Notes: generated by a model not told the origin, from the sequence alone. DNA of 64,000 bases from Macrobrachium rosenbergii (GCF_040412425.1 NC_089782.1:26296622-26360621); one strand, 5' to 3'; counted from the first letter of the stretch, positions 1-13,932 are shown. Translations and numbers: made by a program.

Positions 1-88
1 ATAATTCTCAACGGTTTTTTCAACCTGTTGTTAGAAGCAAAGCAGAAGTAATAAGGCATTTTAGTTCACAATTTTTACCATATTCCAG

Positions 89-3000
89 GAAATTGGTTTA
101 CTAGAAGCAGCTGAACACTCACAATTAGCCATTGCAAAAATTTCTGCCATGTTTCCCACTGTTCCTGAGAGTCATATTAAGGACCTGATGAGAAAGTAAG
201 TATATTTTTAAACAGATATTGATTTCTATTGTATGGTGCTTGGTGTTCCGGTGCATTTTGATTTATCATCTTATTAACTTTCACAAAACAGAAATGTTGC
301 ACCCTGTTACATTGTGAATAACACTACTGTACTAATAAAATTGGCTTGTATTTTTCCAGTGTTCCAACAATTTAATATTAGAGTAATAATTTTTTCAATG
401 ATGTCTGGCTTTAAAGAAGCTTTGGGATTTGTGTTTATTAAAGCATGTGGCTCCTCCTCTTTTTCTAATGCTTCATAGTCCTAATCATGATCTTTTAAAT
501 GTATCTTTATCAATAACAATTTTCACTGACTAACATTTACTAACTCTGACCATAGGTACCATAATAGAGAAGCGGTTGTCATCAGTGCCCTTCAGGTACA
601 GAAACACCCCCTTGCCACCCCTGGGCCTTATGGCACTTTCACACCTCCTCCTATGCGGCACTTTATCCCTACAGCCACAGCACTTATGGCTTTATCAAGC
701 ACTAGATCGTCAGCTGCTTCCACAACATCAACTGTAGGTATCCTTTCCACCTCTACCACAGTGACCTCCACAGCTACGTCCCTGTTGCATAGTGGCACCA
801 CAACCACCTCTGCCATGTATGGCCATGAAAAGCCACTGCATCAGGTACCCACATCATTAACATCTAATATGACTAGTGTTTCAACCACAATTGCTGATCA
901 AGCACCGCCTGTCACTGCAGTTGATCGTATCCCTAGTCGACCCATTTACGAAAAAGCCAGAGGGACTCACTTATTTGAAGAAAAGTTGATACGTTCTCCA
1001 TTACACGGTCAGCGAAGTTCTGTCGAAAGATCTGTTGGTCGAGGATCTCTTGACAAATCTGCTGGTTCCCCAAAATTAGGCCACAGCTCGATAGAACGAT
1101 CCATTGGCTCTCCTTTCTTAGGCCGCGACTCACCACTTTTGTCATCACGTGCATCTTCACCTCACACATTCTTAGATGGCTCACCACGTCTTACGACACG
1201 CTCTGCTTCTGACTTTACTCGCTCATTAATGGGCTCGCCACGAATGGATTACAGATATTCTCCAAGACCTACACCTCATTCACCAAAGATTAAACTCAGG
1301 TACTTTTCATAGCTTTTACAGAAGGATCAATATTTTACTTGATATGTTACAGTTGTACATTAGTGTTTCCCTTTTATGAGTTTTACGTTTTGTCACTTCA
1401 TAAGTAGCCATGTGGAATTAACATATTGAGGAATGACTTCTGGAATTGCATTTGCTTCTTTGCTTTGTTACATTTATGGGAAGTCACAGATTTTAATTCC
1501 TTGGGTAAATTTTAAAAACAGGAGTAATGAGCTAAACTGATATACTCTGGTTCAGATACATATATAAATGATTTGGTTTAATGGATAATTGTTTGCAGAA
1601 CTGACAGTCATCTAATCCTTAATGTAGGTTTAGTGAATCAAGTGACACATTCTCTTATCTCCAAACTCAATTTGCCGTGACATTTTTAATTTATGAGTTA
1701 CCATCGCCAGCCGAGTGCTGCTAGCCGTAAATCGGTGATAAAAGTGCTGAAAACCCCGCTTAACGGTGACATTAACTGGATATTGTCACTGCTAACCAGA
1801 GATTGGCGGCAAAATCCCCACTTAATGGTGCTGTTAACCGGAGATCGGCACTGAAATCCCCACTTAATAGTGCTGTTAACCGGAGATCGGTGCCGAAATC
1901 CCCATTTGACAGTGCTGTTAATCGGAGATCGGCGCCGAAATCCCTACTTAATGGTGCCATTAACCAGAGATGGGCACCAAAAATCTGGTTAACAACCTCA
2001 CTAGACAAGCACTGTAACACTAAAATGCCATTAACTGATGGCACCGGTCAGCAGGAACTGCCTGTATTCAGAAGATGAAATCAAAATTCAGTATGTGAAA
2101 TCAGAGAAGAGTTTTGATTTCATAGCATTAAGATGTGACAGTTTAGCTTAGGTGACAGTTTGTATTACCGAAGCTTAATGTGACTCATGAACTGTTTAGA
2201 CCTAAAGCATTTCATTTCACTGCTCATAAAGCGCTTGCATACCCTGAAGTCTGAAAATTTTTAAACTACTGAGCTTTTACATAACATTTCTTATTATGTA
2301 TTTATTTTTTTGCTAATCTTGAGCCTTGTTGATATCCTTGGTATTTATGAAGTGACAGTGCTGGAAAATAACTTTTAGCTTTTTGCATGTGAAAAATAAT
2401 TAGGGCTCTATTCCTCAATGTCGTGAGTTTTTTGCCTTAGAGTTAGGTGTTTCTATTTTTCAATGTTTCTTTTGCACTCCCATTTTATAATAATGAATCC
2501 ATTTTTTTGTATTGCAGGGGATGTAAAGTCCCATGAATCTATGAAGCATGGTGCTTGTATTCTGTAGTTTACATGTTTGAGATGCCCGCACCACATAGTG
2601 ACCTTACCCATTGCTACTGAACCCTGTGTACGTATTTAGCGTAACATAGAATTTTGACATTTTTTGGTGCCAGGTTGCTTTCTTGGTGTTTTAGAATAGA
2701 GGAGAACTGTTTGATATTTGTGGGTGATTATTTGAATACTCTTGTTTGATATGGTATCACAAACTGTGTTAAAGGTCAAGCAATTGTCAGAAGTAAGTAT
2801 CTAATGATTTTGCAAAAAAATGGTCTATATATAGATGAGCAAAGCTATGGTTATCATGTATAACACTCTCATGAAATATGTTTTAGTGGTTCACTCAGTA
2901 TCGTCTTAGTTTTAAAAGTATTAGAAACCAGATTAAAATAATTGTGATTTTGATATGTAAATGATTGGTATACATAGCATAGTCATGATTAAAAAAGGTA

Positions 3001-6000
3001 ACATCGTCTTGTTCATATGTTTTGTATCTCTGAATTCATAAGTTCATTTTCGGAAGCATGGAATGAGAGAAAAATTAATCAGTTTATGTTACAAAAGTTA
3101 TTCAAAAGATGGAAGTACTGCTGATGCTGTATAATGTGACAGTACTAACTGGAGGAGAAAATGTTATCGGGTTGAATAAGAGCATAATGTAAGGGTAACT
3201 GCTGTAGAATGACAGTGAAATGAGAATGAAAATAATAGATGAGAGATAGACAATAAAAAAGTACATAAATCCATAGGACAGTACTTTGCAAGGTGACGAA
3301 TAAAAATATGATTGTTGTATGTTATTACAAATCCATTAACCATGAAATAGCCTTAAACTGTGGGGAGCGCATCAAGGTGCATGCAGCGAAGCATTTCAAA
3401 TATAATTATTCTGGTGCACAGCTTAGCTAAGTCTTGGATCCTTGGAGATGCTCTACCAATATTCATTCTTTTGAGCACCTTGTTATAGGTTAGACAGGCT
3501 GCCATTCACTACAGTTCTTACCAGCATTTCTGCTTCATTTAGTGATGTGCCATTGACAGAATTTCACTTTTGGTGATATCACATTTTATTTTCATTTTGT
3601 ATATGACGTGCTTAGTGAGTGTTCTTGATGAGTTACTAATTGGCTGACAGCCACTACATTCCCCTGTTGTTACTGTGAATAGTGTTTTTGTAGTTTTTCT
3701 TTAGTACTGTACAGTATTTCAACTTTTATTTTGAAATGCTTTGAAGAAGCAAATGAAGTTTAGAAATTATATCTTTTTTTAATATAACTAATTACTCCTA
3801 ATACAGTAACTATGACTATGTTGTGATGCAACAAACTAAGTTTTTATGGCACAAAACTAATTTTTTTCTTGAAGCCCATCATTCATAGAAAAAGTTTCCT
3901 TGTCCAAGGGTCATGAATGTCTCAGCCTCATTTCTGGTCTACATGAAATATAAGGTAGATGATAGATAGATGAATGGTGCAAACTGACGCAAAGTAATGT
4001 TAGGTTTGCCTGCTGGGTGAGAACTTGCCAAAGGATGAAAAGTACAGTGCAGAAAGCAGTGCCCTTCGGACTGAAGGGATATGTAAAGAGCCCCAAGTTC
4101 TGCCTAAAGCATGCAGTTTGAGAGCAGGGTAAGCAAAAACATCTCGCTGGTTAAATTCACTGTAAATGATGCCACTTAATCAGCAGAATTATTTGGATTG
4201 CTTTCCAGTAGCCAGAATTACTGTACAGGTACTAGCTTTAGGTTTATATAATTTGCTGTTTTATAAGTTAGTGAAGATTGAATAAACAAATTTTGTTATA
4301 TTGTAGATATTAAATGGATAGGTAATGAGAACTTGTTCAAAAGAGATAACAAAGATTTTCATTGACAATGGACAGGATAGGACATTGTGGTGCATTTATA
4401 TTTAGACATACAGTATTGGGCTACATCCATATATTTTGTTCATTTTTTTGTTGTGTTCATGGTATAATGAGGATAGATGTCAATTTTTAATACTTTTATC
4501 AAATCTCACATGACTGTATCCTTAAGGAATTGTAACTGCTCATGCAATACATCTTTTGTATCATTGCTAATTTAAGACCAAACTGTTTTTTAAGTCTTGA
4601 ACTGTTCCCATTTTTCAGCATTTTTAATGAAATGCTTATTTAAATGTTTTAACTTGGAATGTGTTAATTGCATGGTTCAGCATGTATTCAGTTCTGTCGT
4701 GGTGTTTGTCAATATGCAGTCATTTTTTAAAAACTGATGCTTGCAGTTTCTATACTGACTACTTTTTTACGCTATACCCAGATATTTTTTTACTCAGCTT
4801 AAGACCTTTTTGATAATGAAAAGCAAAGTATTATCAAAATAGAAATATGCATTTGTTTGGAACATAAAAAATACTTAAGGTTTTATTCAATATGTGCAAA
4901 GGTTTGAAAAGAGTGAACTGGAGGATAGTTGATTAAACTACAGAGCACTGATCTGTCGTGGTAAGATAGAATTATTAATATAATTATTATTGCAAAGCAA
5001 TAAACCATGGAAAGGGTAAGTCTTATGGCCACTGGTAAAATACAACCACAGGCATATACATCAGAGAACTAGTGGCAAAGGCGTCTTTGCATTAGCTAAG
5101 AGAGGGTTTAGGGATCTCATTGTAGCCAAGGCAAGATTTGCGGGGAGCTGCTTTCTACCCCACCTTTTATGGGATTTTGTCGTGGGTTACAACTTAAAAT
5201 CCTCTTAAGCATTGTGAGAACCTTCAAGCAGTACAGTATATCAGTCAATCCATACTCCACTTAGAACTATCCAAGAACATCATATCCTTTATTGTTGAGA
5301 GGGCAATTTTTATGGCATTCAGATCAGTGGACGCTAAGTAAGGTTTGTTATCTTGTATATTTCAAAAGAAATATGTGAATTGTTCAATGAAGGCAGAATG
5401 TTGAAGATACCCATCAACTTTTGCTTCCATTTACCATTTCTTGTAAGATCAGTAGTTATAGGAAAGTTATAAACCAGTTCAATCATTGTTTACCTATTCA
5501 TAATTTTAGGAAAGTTTTAAACCAGTTCAATCATTGTTTACCTATTCATAACCCTTTCAATGTGTTAAGCACTTTAGGGAATACACTCACAGTATTTACT
5601 TCTTGATACAAAGTAAATGACACTGAAGGTTCTGTTCAGTGTCCCTTCAGCTTCAACAAGATTGGTTTCAAAATGCAGGTGGGAACTAAAGGGACACTTC
5701 AAAGAACTTCTTGTATGATCACCAGTGAACTTTGCAAGGTACAGTATACTGCAAGCAACAGCCCTGCACTGGGACCTTTCCATATTGATAACAAAATGAC
5801 TTGGAGAATTTCTTTCATATCCAGCAAATGGTTACCTAAATGACATTGACAGAAGGATCTGCATGGCTCCTAGTTGTAACCCATTTGCAAGATTATATGT
5901 AAAGTAGCAAGATAGGTATTATTTCTGTCACTTTGGATTTGAGATAAATACTTTTCCTCTTAAAATATTGGAAGAACCTTTGATGGACCAAACATTATGA

Positions 6001-9000
6001 TGAAGTCTTCCCTTAGTCCTTAACAACAGTATATGGAAGGTACTCGAGGAAAGTGAAGCATCTCCAGGCTTGTGAAGCTGACATGAACTTATAGATGTTA
6101 GTGGCAGGTAGATAACATATTTATGGGAATTATGATAAAATATTGAAACCATAGTTGGCAGGTAACTATAACATCCATACGTAATATTTCCAGTTTATGT
6201 AAAGTCATTTTGCATAACTTGTGGCAAAGTCAAATGTTATTGCTGAAAAAATAAAGTACTTGGAGTAATCAGATGAATTAGAAGTTAAATTTAATTGTGC
6301 CTTGTATCTTACTTTAGATATCAGTTAGTCATATAGATTTGAATATACCACTTACAGCATCCTTAAAGATTCCTTGTAATGAACTGAAAAGTAGTTTATA
6401 ATACTAATTAGACCTAGCTTTAAATGTTTCATAATCATTTAAGATGTTGAAATAAATGAATAGTAATTATTTTACAGGCAGTTAAAAGAAATATACAAAA
6501 TTTATGAATTTTATAATAATACTGGGATATTTTTTCAACCAGATATCTGAAAGGAATTTTTCCAAAAGTGGAACCAACTGTTATATTGGACGTCCTTACT
6601 CAGTGCAATTATAATGTGAAAGATACTTCTGAGAAACTTATCGCCATGGGCCATGAGAAGAAGGAGACAGCACTGGCTCCTCCCAAACTGAAAGACAGAG
6701 CTGAGAATAAGGAAAATAAAGCAGCAGCACCAAAGCCATCCCCTGGACCAGCTAGACCAAAGACTCTTACTGAGAAGCACAAAAAGAAAGGTAAATTGTC
6801 TGACTGGTATAATGAAATTAAAAAATTGTGTGTGTATTCTATTACTGCCATCATGGCCAGTTTACGAGAAGGAACCAAATGTCTGGTTGTTGATTATAAA
6901 TAATTATACAAGTTGATCTGATTTGAGTAGATTAGTTCAACATAATGATTTGAGGTACCTTTCAGAAAGTGAACTTTTCATGATACAGTAGTTCATTCTT
7001 AATAACAGAAAAGTGATTTTTCAGATATAGCAGACTGAATTTTTGGTGGCCAATGATGCTCTAACAAATAAATGTAAACCTGTTTTCATGCATAGGATTA
7101 ATGCATCATATACTGTCTTGAATTTAATACAGTAGTACAGTAATGATATTCTATTTAATAATGACATTTTAGTAATGGGTAGCTAATTCTTAATAACTTT
7201 AATTGTTCATGTCATATTTTAGCTCCAGTCCCTAATATTTAGTGGTCAGCTTCCAGAGCTTATCACTTTCATTATGCTTTTCAGTGGCACACTGTAGACT
7301 GTATTAAAGATTGCTTTTAGTTCCCTTTTGACCCTTCAGGACATACTTTTATATCTGTACCCTTCATCTGTTCCCTTTTGTATTTTCCCAGCTAGCTTCC
7401 AAGTACCTCCAATTTTATCTTGCACCAGTTTTAATTTCTCACTTAAGAATAAATCCCTCATGCAAGCCCAGTGAGTTTTGGGATGTGACTCAGAGGTCTT
7501 GTTTAACTGATTTTTTTTGATATAATAATATATTTTTGTATATGATTTTAATAAATTTTCTCTCCATCATCATAGTGCGTAATCAGCTAACAGCAGACTA
7601 TCCAGACATAACGCCAACAGTGGTGACAATGGCATTGCAGTCAGTATTTTATGACGAAATCAGAGCCCGCCAGGTACTTGAAAATATGGCTGAGACAGAC
7701 CGCAGAACAAAGGAGGCTTTAGCTACAACACCTAAGATGTCTAGGTAAGTAACTATATTGAATTAAGTAATGATATTGTAATCCCTCAATCATCCAAAGC
7801 ACTGTCATCAAACTACTTAGGAAGTTATGAATTGAAACTCATGCAGAATGTTGGCATCATAAAAACTGAATATTTTTTACCATGTATTTGTAGTAACTAT
7901 TGTACCTTTAATAAATCTCTTCACAGACGTTCTGAAGCCAAATCAGTGACATTAAACCTAATTGGTTCGCCACCCACCTCTCGACGAGATGGTGTGAAGC
8001 CATCTCGACCGACGTTACCACGAACGAGAATAAATACTGCCTGGACCGCTGCTCAAACGTAAGCATCCTGTTTTTTTATCAATTAAACAACAAATCCCAG
8101 TTCAAAATTAAGTACAGTATATGAGAATATTGCAGAAATTACCCAGTCATACAAAGAAAAGAAGCTTTGTGAAAGATAATAGGAAGTCTTTTGCCATGTT
8201 CTTTTCAGTATCTCATTTTGGATTTGCTTACTTATTTGTTTATTATGTTTCACCTTAAATCCATAACCAACGGGATCCTGTGACATAAGTTCAAGAATGC
8301 TTATAGAAGTTGTTAGTGAGAAGACCAGGAGGATTCCTGGTTAAATTAGACTCAATATTAGTCATATGACTCATTATTTGTCATATGACATTAAATCACT
8401 CAAATTCATCCACTTTCATTGTCTTTGAATATCCCAGACACCAGACATAAAACATAAAACTTGCATTACCGTCAATTTGAATTTCATTCCCAGCATTTAG
8501 GGATTAAGCCACTTTGGGTATCCATCATATAAGTATTATCAACTGACATTTAGATTTTTGAGTAGGGTTACTTGTCACAACTGTGCCAAAAATTGCTTTG
8601 AAGAATACAGTATTTTGATTACATGTACAGTCAAAACTACATTTTATTTTTGTTAGAATTAGAATTTTGCTCAGTATGTGAGTTTTATTTGTCTCAAACT
8701 AGAAACTAAATTTATATATCCTTTATTTATACTTAAATTCCATATCCTATATATGTACACAAATTAACACAGATTAAATCATTAAATGCTTGTTTAGTTA
8801 CTCTATTGTGTATTGTTCGAGGAGTACATTTTAATAAGTAAATCATAATTATGGAATATAAAGCTACAGCTAATGGAGGATCCTCTTTGAAAGTATGGTG
8901 TACTATATTTGATGATGTTACCACAGCATATTTCTATGAATTATTGTTACGACAGCATATTTCTATAAGTACATTATATGAATGGCATACTGTATTGGTA

Positions 9001-10501
9001 ATTATTAGCCTGCTATGGTTTTAGTGATTTTTAATGGTGTAAATGAAAGGATGTTAATTGCACATACAATCATTTCATCAGTGTATCGAGGGGTACTAGT
9101 ACAGATGAAGACTCCAGTTTCCGCAGCGATCAACGAGCACGACCGAGTGGTCCAAATACCAAGCTTCATAAAGGTCCATCTGAAGGGCTGCTTCTGTAAG
9201 TTTGTATAATTTTCCTTAACTTTATAAGGTTTGTATGTAAGATGTTGTTCCACTTGGAAGTGAATAAGGGAGAATGATTTATGGTTGCATGGATCTTTCA
9301 ATGAAAGATACAGATGGAGAGAAGCTGTTTGAAGTGATACAGTCAGTGGAGTAAGTTTTGAAGATCTGTTGAATTTTGAAGATAGAAGGGAGGCAGAGCT
9401 GAGCAACACTGGGTTGGAAGGGGTCATAAGTTCAAGAATGCTTATGAAAGTTATTAGTGAGAAGACCAGGACGATTCCTGAAAAAGGATGGGAAAATACC
9501 AAAGGTTCATGGGAATACAAGTTAGCTGCTGCAGCATGAGGTTAAAAATGTGAATGATAGGAAAGAAGATGGATAAAAGTATTTTAGACATGGAAAAATG
9601 GAATATATTTAACTGTAGAAAATAGTGCGTATAGTAATATGAAAGATTTTGCATGTCGGTATGCAGAAACCTAGATAGTGACCAGGGCGTTAGATCAGAA
9701 GGGTCTTAATATCCAGGAAGTATGAGTATGCATGGAATGTCAAAGTAAGGGGTGTTGACTTACAGCAGATGAGCTTTGTGCAAATATACGGAATGACTTG
9801 GAAGTTCATGTTTGATTTTCTTATTTAAGGAGGAATGTGTTAATGACAGTTGCCCTTTTTTCTAGATTCACCCCAATTTTTGGAAAATTATAGGCCCTAA
9901 GCAAATGAAGTTCAGTATTATAGCTCTGTAGTTCAGTTAATATTAATAATGATAATAACAATAAAACTGATTATGAAGTGAAGAGGAAATGTCTTTACAC
10001 TTAAGATTTCACAGTCTATTATATCCTTTTGAAACTGATATCCATGTTTTACAGTTTAAGCTAGGCAATTGCATTAGCTTTAATGTTTAATAAATGTCTT
10101 TCATCAAGTCATCATGTACCTATTATAGTATATTGCACTACAGTATAATTAAGCTCCTCAGAACTTAAATTACCATTATTTCCAAATGCAGGACAGTAAT
10201 TTGGTAAGTGAAAAATTACCTGAACGCATATTAAGATTTCAAAGTTGAATACGTTTTATTCTCTTTTATTCCTATCCCTAGATCAGACTACCAAGCTTGG
10301 CATGGTCCAAACCCTGAGAATTGTTCAGGACACAGCAAAAGCCTTGCTCAAGGCCCCAATCGCACCCATCTTCGAGGACCTTCAGGTTTAGCCCGTGGTC
10401 AGAACCCTTCCATGTGCAAAGGACCACGAGGACTGGCAAAAGGGCCTCAGTTTACACAGGGTATCAAGAAGGAACCTATATTTTCTACAAAGATGCTTTA
10501 G
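89..10501 (+). CDS. Protein with three CUE/UBA-like modules and a Gly-Pro-rich tail (5' end outside window)
   Basis: Seven exons join in one frame: 89-195, 556-1299, 6543-6790, 7576-7744, 7927-8058, 9082-9195 and 10282-10501 (stop 10499-10501). Together they give 1734 nt and 577 residues, and every junction has AG/GT borders and matching phase. Three modules resemble CUE or UBA domains. They lie near residues 16-53 (with the MFP motif typical of CUE), 284-320 (GIFPKVEP start) and 367-407 (ADYPDITP start), each a hydrophobic three-helix pattern. Residues about 60-280 are Ser/Thr-rich with many SP sites (GSPRL, GSPRM, YSPRP), suited to proline-directed kinases. The last 100 residues repeat GPN and KGP motifs (WHGPNPENC, LAQGPN, LARGQN, CKGPRGLAKGP). 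CUE folds generally bind ubiquitin, so a ubiquitin-adaptor role is an inference. I do not recognise the family by name. The N-terminus lies upstream of the window. Confidence 0.85.
1721..1990. repeat. 42-bp minisatellite, about 5-6 degenerate copies
   Basis: A unit of about 42 bp is repeated head to tail in the 5.2-kb intron of the CUE-like gene. Its core is GGAGATCGG, then GAAATCCCC, then GTGCTGTTAACC. Outer copies diverge more than inner ones. Because 42 is a multiple of three, the array is open in one frame on each strand and creates spurious ORFs that repeat a 14-residue unit (for example AVNRRSAPKS). Confidence 0.85.
5460..5555. repeat. Tandem duplication, 2 x 48 bp
   Basis: Two adjacent 48-bp units, 5460-5507 and 5508-5555, share GTTCAATCATTGTTTACC and their flanks with only a few differences. 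They lie inside the long intron of the CUE-like gene and look like a recent local duplication. Confidence 0.85.
8283..8339 (+). repeat. Dispersed repeat copy A (57 bp)
   Basis: This block begins CATAAGTTCAAGAATGCTTA and ends AGAAGACCAGGAGGATTCCT. It matches 9424-9480 almost base for base. Both copies are in introns of the CUE-like gene, on either side of exon 9082-9195. Confidence 0.8.
9424..9480 (+). repeat. Dispersed repeat copy B (57 bp)
   Basis: Partner of 8283-8339 in the same orientation. It differs from copy A at only about four positions. The surrounding 9220-9540 may belong to a longer transposon fragment, but I cannot assign one. Confidence 0.8.
9650..9790 (+). mobile_element. 3' end fragment of an RTE-like LINE
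   Basis: Conceptual translation around 9700-9770 reads LISRKYEYAWNVKVRG. This parallels LIFRKYDSAQEIKVRG at about 58014-58061, where it follows other LINE remnants. I infer that both are the C-terminal tail of the same LINE family. The copy has many stops and is dead. Confidence 0.5.
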
Positions 10502-13500
10502 AGCTCATGTAGTGACTTCCCTAAATCAAAATTAAGAATTAATTTTCAGTTATTTCCTCAAACAAAAATTTGAAGAAATGTTACTGAATACATTTTATTA
10601 TGAGGGAACTTTACAAGGTTACCAATGTAGCCATAGGTTTGACAGTCTTTTATTTTTAATAGAATTAGTCCTTGCATGGTTTTGTTTGTTCATTTAAGAA
10701 ACTTGATCCTTTTAGGCCTTTTTTTTTATGCTGTTAATGTTGTTATAGGCATATTAGGTTGTTACCTGCTAAGATAATTTTATTCAGATTTTCCTTTGAC
10801 AAATTTGAGTTCTTATTGTAGTTATATATTATTAATTACCTATCGAAAAATTTTAGTTCTTACTTAAATTATATTTCACTAATTTCCTATGAACATCCAA
10901 GGTTTCTAGTTGAGATTCATCAGCAGTTTAATGTATTTATTACAGTATGTAAAGCCTAAGCTAAGCAAGAGGTTATAAAGTTTTATCAAGATTAGAAGTC
11001 CCTCTTCTTGAAAGAAGGGTGAAGTTTGCCTTCACAGCAAAGCTGATGAAGTTTTTAATCCAGCCAAAAATTTTTAGGGTTTTTTTTATTGAAACCCCGC
11101 TGTAGTTTAAGAACTTGCTTGTGCAGTGTTATCTATACTCGTTGTGCAATCCTATTTTAAATTATTAATATTAAGGCAATATAGTAATTACCCAAAGTTT
11201 ATAGCTTTACCATTTTGAAATAGTTTTGGTTATCCCTGTTGTTTTCATTTATTAATCTGGCTTTCTTCAGTTATTTAAGAATTTATTGGACTGCGTTATT
11301 TAAGTGTTTGTACAGCATGTTACCGTATTTGTTTTGGAACGATTAGTAAGTTATAAATTCAGACAGGAACTTTTACCTTAATCCTAATGCTAATCTCTCA
11401 TCAGTCTGTAGGGTGCTGTTAACGCTTTCCAGAATATACAGTCTGTGCGAACCTTAGTTTTATGAGTGTCTTTACAGCCAACACTATCTTGGGTTGAATG
11501 CTTCATGCAGGTTTGTTCCATGGTGGCTTTAATGTTGTTCCTTTCCTGTTGTGTTTGATCCATAGGTGGTGCTATATTTTTTTCAGCTATTTTTTATGTT
11601 TGCATATGATGGAAATGTGAATGTACCCTTTTTAAAAAGGACATTTGTGCGTGGTATTACTTGTGTGTTTCCTTATATGATGTATTTCTGTAAACATTTG
11701 AGGCTTTTTCTGTTTAAATTCTTCATGTTTGTGTGTGGTACTCCTTGGTTGGAAACCTTTTTGAAGTTTTTTTCTTTTAATCTTTGAAACTTCCAGGAGC
11801 AAAGTTGTTAGTTATTTGCCTCAGACAGTTTGGTAGTTTATCAACCATTGTTACTGTCTAGCCAATTTGACAATGAAGATGAAGATTTTCAGGTTCCTTA
11901 ATGAAATTATGTATTTATTGCGATATTCAGAGTAATTTCAAAAGTATTAAAATGCAAAGTATTCACGAATGCTTACCCATAAACATATTTATCAGAGGTC
12001 CACTTCAGGGAACAGTTCCTCCTTAAAATTGGGTTTAGAGTGTACAGTAAAGGCACTTGACACTGCTTTTCCTTTTTAGCAATTTTTTTCTTCTTTCAGG
12101 AAGCCACTGGCTGTTGTGTTATGCCACATAAGCCTGAATTGAGATACTGTGGTTTCTGATACATTGTCCAATGGATGAATTGTAATTTCTTGTTATCTTT
12201 TAACAAAGATTATTTGAAATAAGTTGAGTTTGTGAGACTTTTGTTTATGAGAGCTGTTATCTTAGCCTGTAAACAAGTTTTTTAATTGAAGGTTAGAAGT
12301 TATAATGGATCTCTGACTCATGTGATAGAAATTGACTTGTAGTTTATAGTATTAATAGCCAGATATCTCCCAAGCCTAAGAATAATATATTCAGGCAGAA
12401 AGTGCACAAAATTAAAGAGATTAGAGAGAACTTTTTAAATCTAGCTCCATAAAGGGAAAAACTAGTTTAAAAATAGTAATGTTGTTATCTCTTCAGGAAG
12501 TTGAAGAAGCAATTGTTAACGGCCTCCAAAACGCTGTTCAGCACTAGTCTGTGTGAAAAGACTTTAGTATGAGTATTTTGGTCTATCTTCAGAAGGAACC
12601 ATGCCAAAATTATCTTGTTCATAAAATTTTCTTTGGGAAGAAATTAATTACATTTTTGTAGCCACTCACACAAGTAATTGATCGTCAACTGCGTTTTGTT
12701 ACACATTTAAGATCGCTAACTACTAAATTAGTTTGCTGATGTTTGTCCTCATCTTCAACTAACCTACGAATTATGAGTTCTTATAAAACTATGGTTTGTA
12801 CACTGTGATATTAAAATTATTAAAATTTCTTGTGCTCACTGAGTTTTATATTGAAATGTTTTTAATCTTTGTTGAATTTATCTAAACTGTAGAAATTTTG
12901 ATGGCACCTGGATTGATGAGAGAACTCCAGATTTGAGTTTGAATTATATAAAATATTTTTATAGTATTTTTGAGGGAACAGATCAGTAATATTTTCTATT
13001 TCATATAACTGAACTGTTCAAGATTCTTAGTCATCACTGCCACCTAATTATTGTACCCTGAAATGAAAATGAATATGTATAGATCCTTATGACAATACTA
13101 GCATGCAGCTACATTTTCTCCTTTTTGATTGTAAACAAGTTTTAAAAACTTTATTAGTAAGAGAGACCAAGTACATTATAATAGTACATGATCTCTTGCG
13201 CCGTAGATCCAACAGTGATACGTTATTAATGGTTGACTGTTTGCATATCAAACCAGGGAGATTAATTCTTTCATAGAGAAACTGCACCATTTAGAATGAC
13301 AATGTTGCACAGAAATTTATAATTTATGTGAGGATTGCCATTTTGCATCATCATATATCTCTAAATGATTGTGTATTTTGCAAGGTCATCTATAGAGCAC
13401 AATAGTAGAAAATATTAGACATCATAGTTTCCATTCAATCTGTAATACTTTTGTTAAAGATGAGGGAGCTGAAGTGATATGAAAACAAAGTACAATGCAA

Positions 13501-13932
13501 AGCTACAAAATTAACTGTGACCCTGCTAGCTGGCTAGAGGGTTTTCAGATACCTGATTCAGTAGTTCAGTGATGCACTTTTAAACGCTCTTCAACTTTTC
13601 AACATATTCATCAGTATTAACCATTTAGGACACATTAACTAGAACATTTTGTATTCTAGATGTTTATGTGCACATCATAATGGTCAGTCACTTCATCTTC
13701 AAATGCTGCAAAAACACAAGCTATGAATGTATAGGCTCTCAAAGATAGCACTGATTTTGAATATGTTTTGAGAAATGTTTTCCAGTTTTTATTGCATGGA
13801 CACACATAACTTTAACTTATATGACTGCCTGGAGTGTTGTCAATGGGAGGGAAATTTACTCCCTCCTGCTTACTCAAGATTGCCAAATATCATGTCTCAT
13901 TTCTCACTGCAGGTAGAGTGTGTACTTTTGAA

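Noticed and set aside
653..1312. Stand-alone 219-codon ORF with its own ATG
   Set aside because: The open frame continues upstream to acceptor 556 and its end past 1299 is intronic. It is an internal exon of the CUE-like gene.
1772..2078. Two overlapping ORFs of about 90 codons, one per strand
   Set aside because: Both are products of the 42-bp minisatellite and lie inside an intron without splice sites of matching phase.
9005..9520. 171-codon minus-strand ORF
   Set aside because: It is antisense to exon 9082-9195 and to repeat sequence, with no domain pattern.
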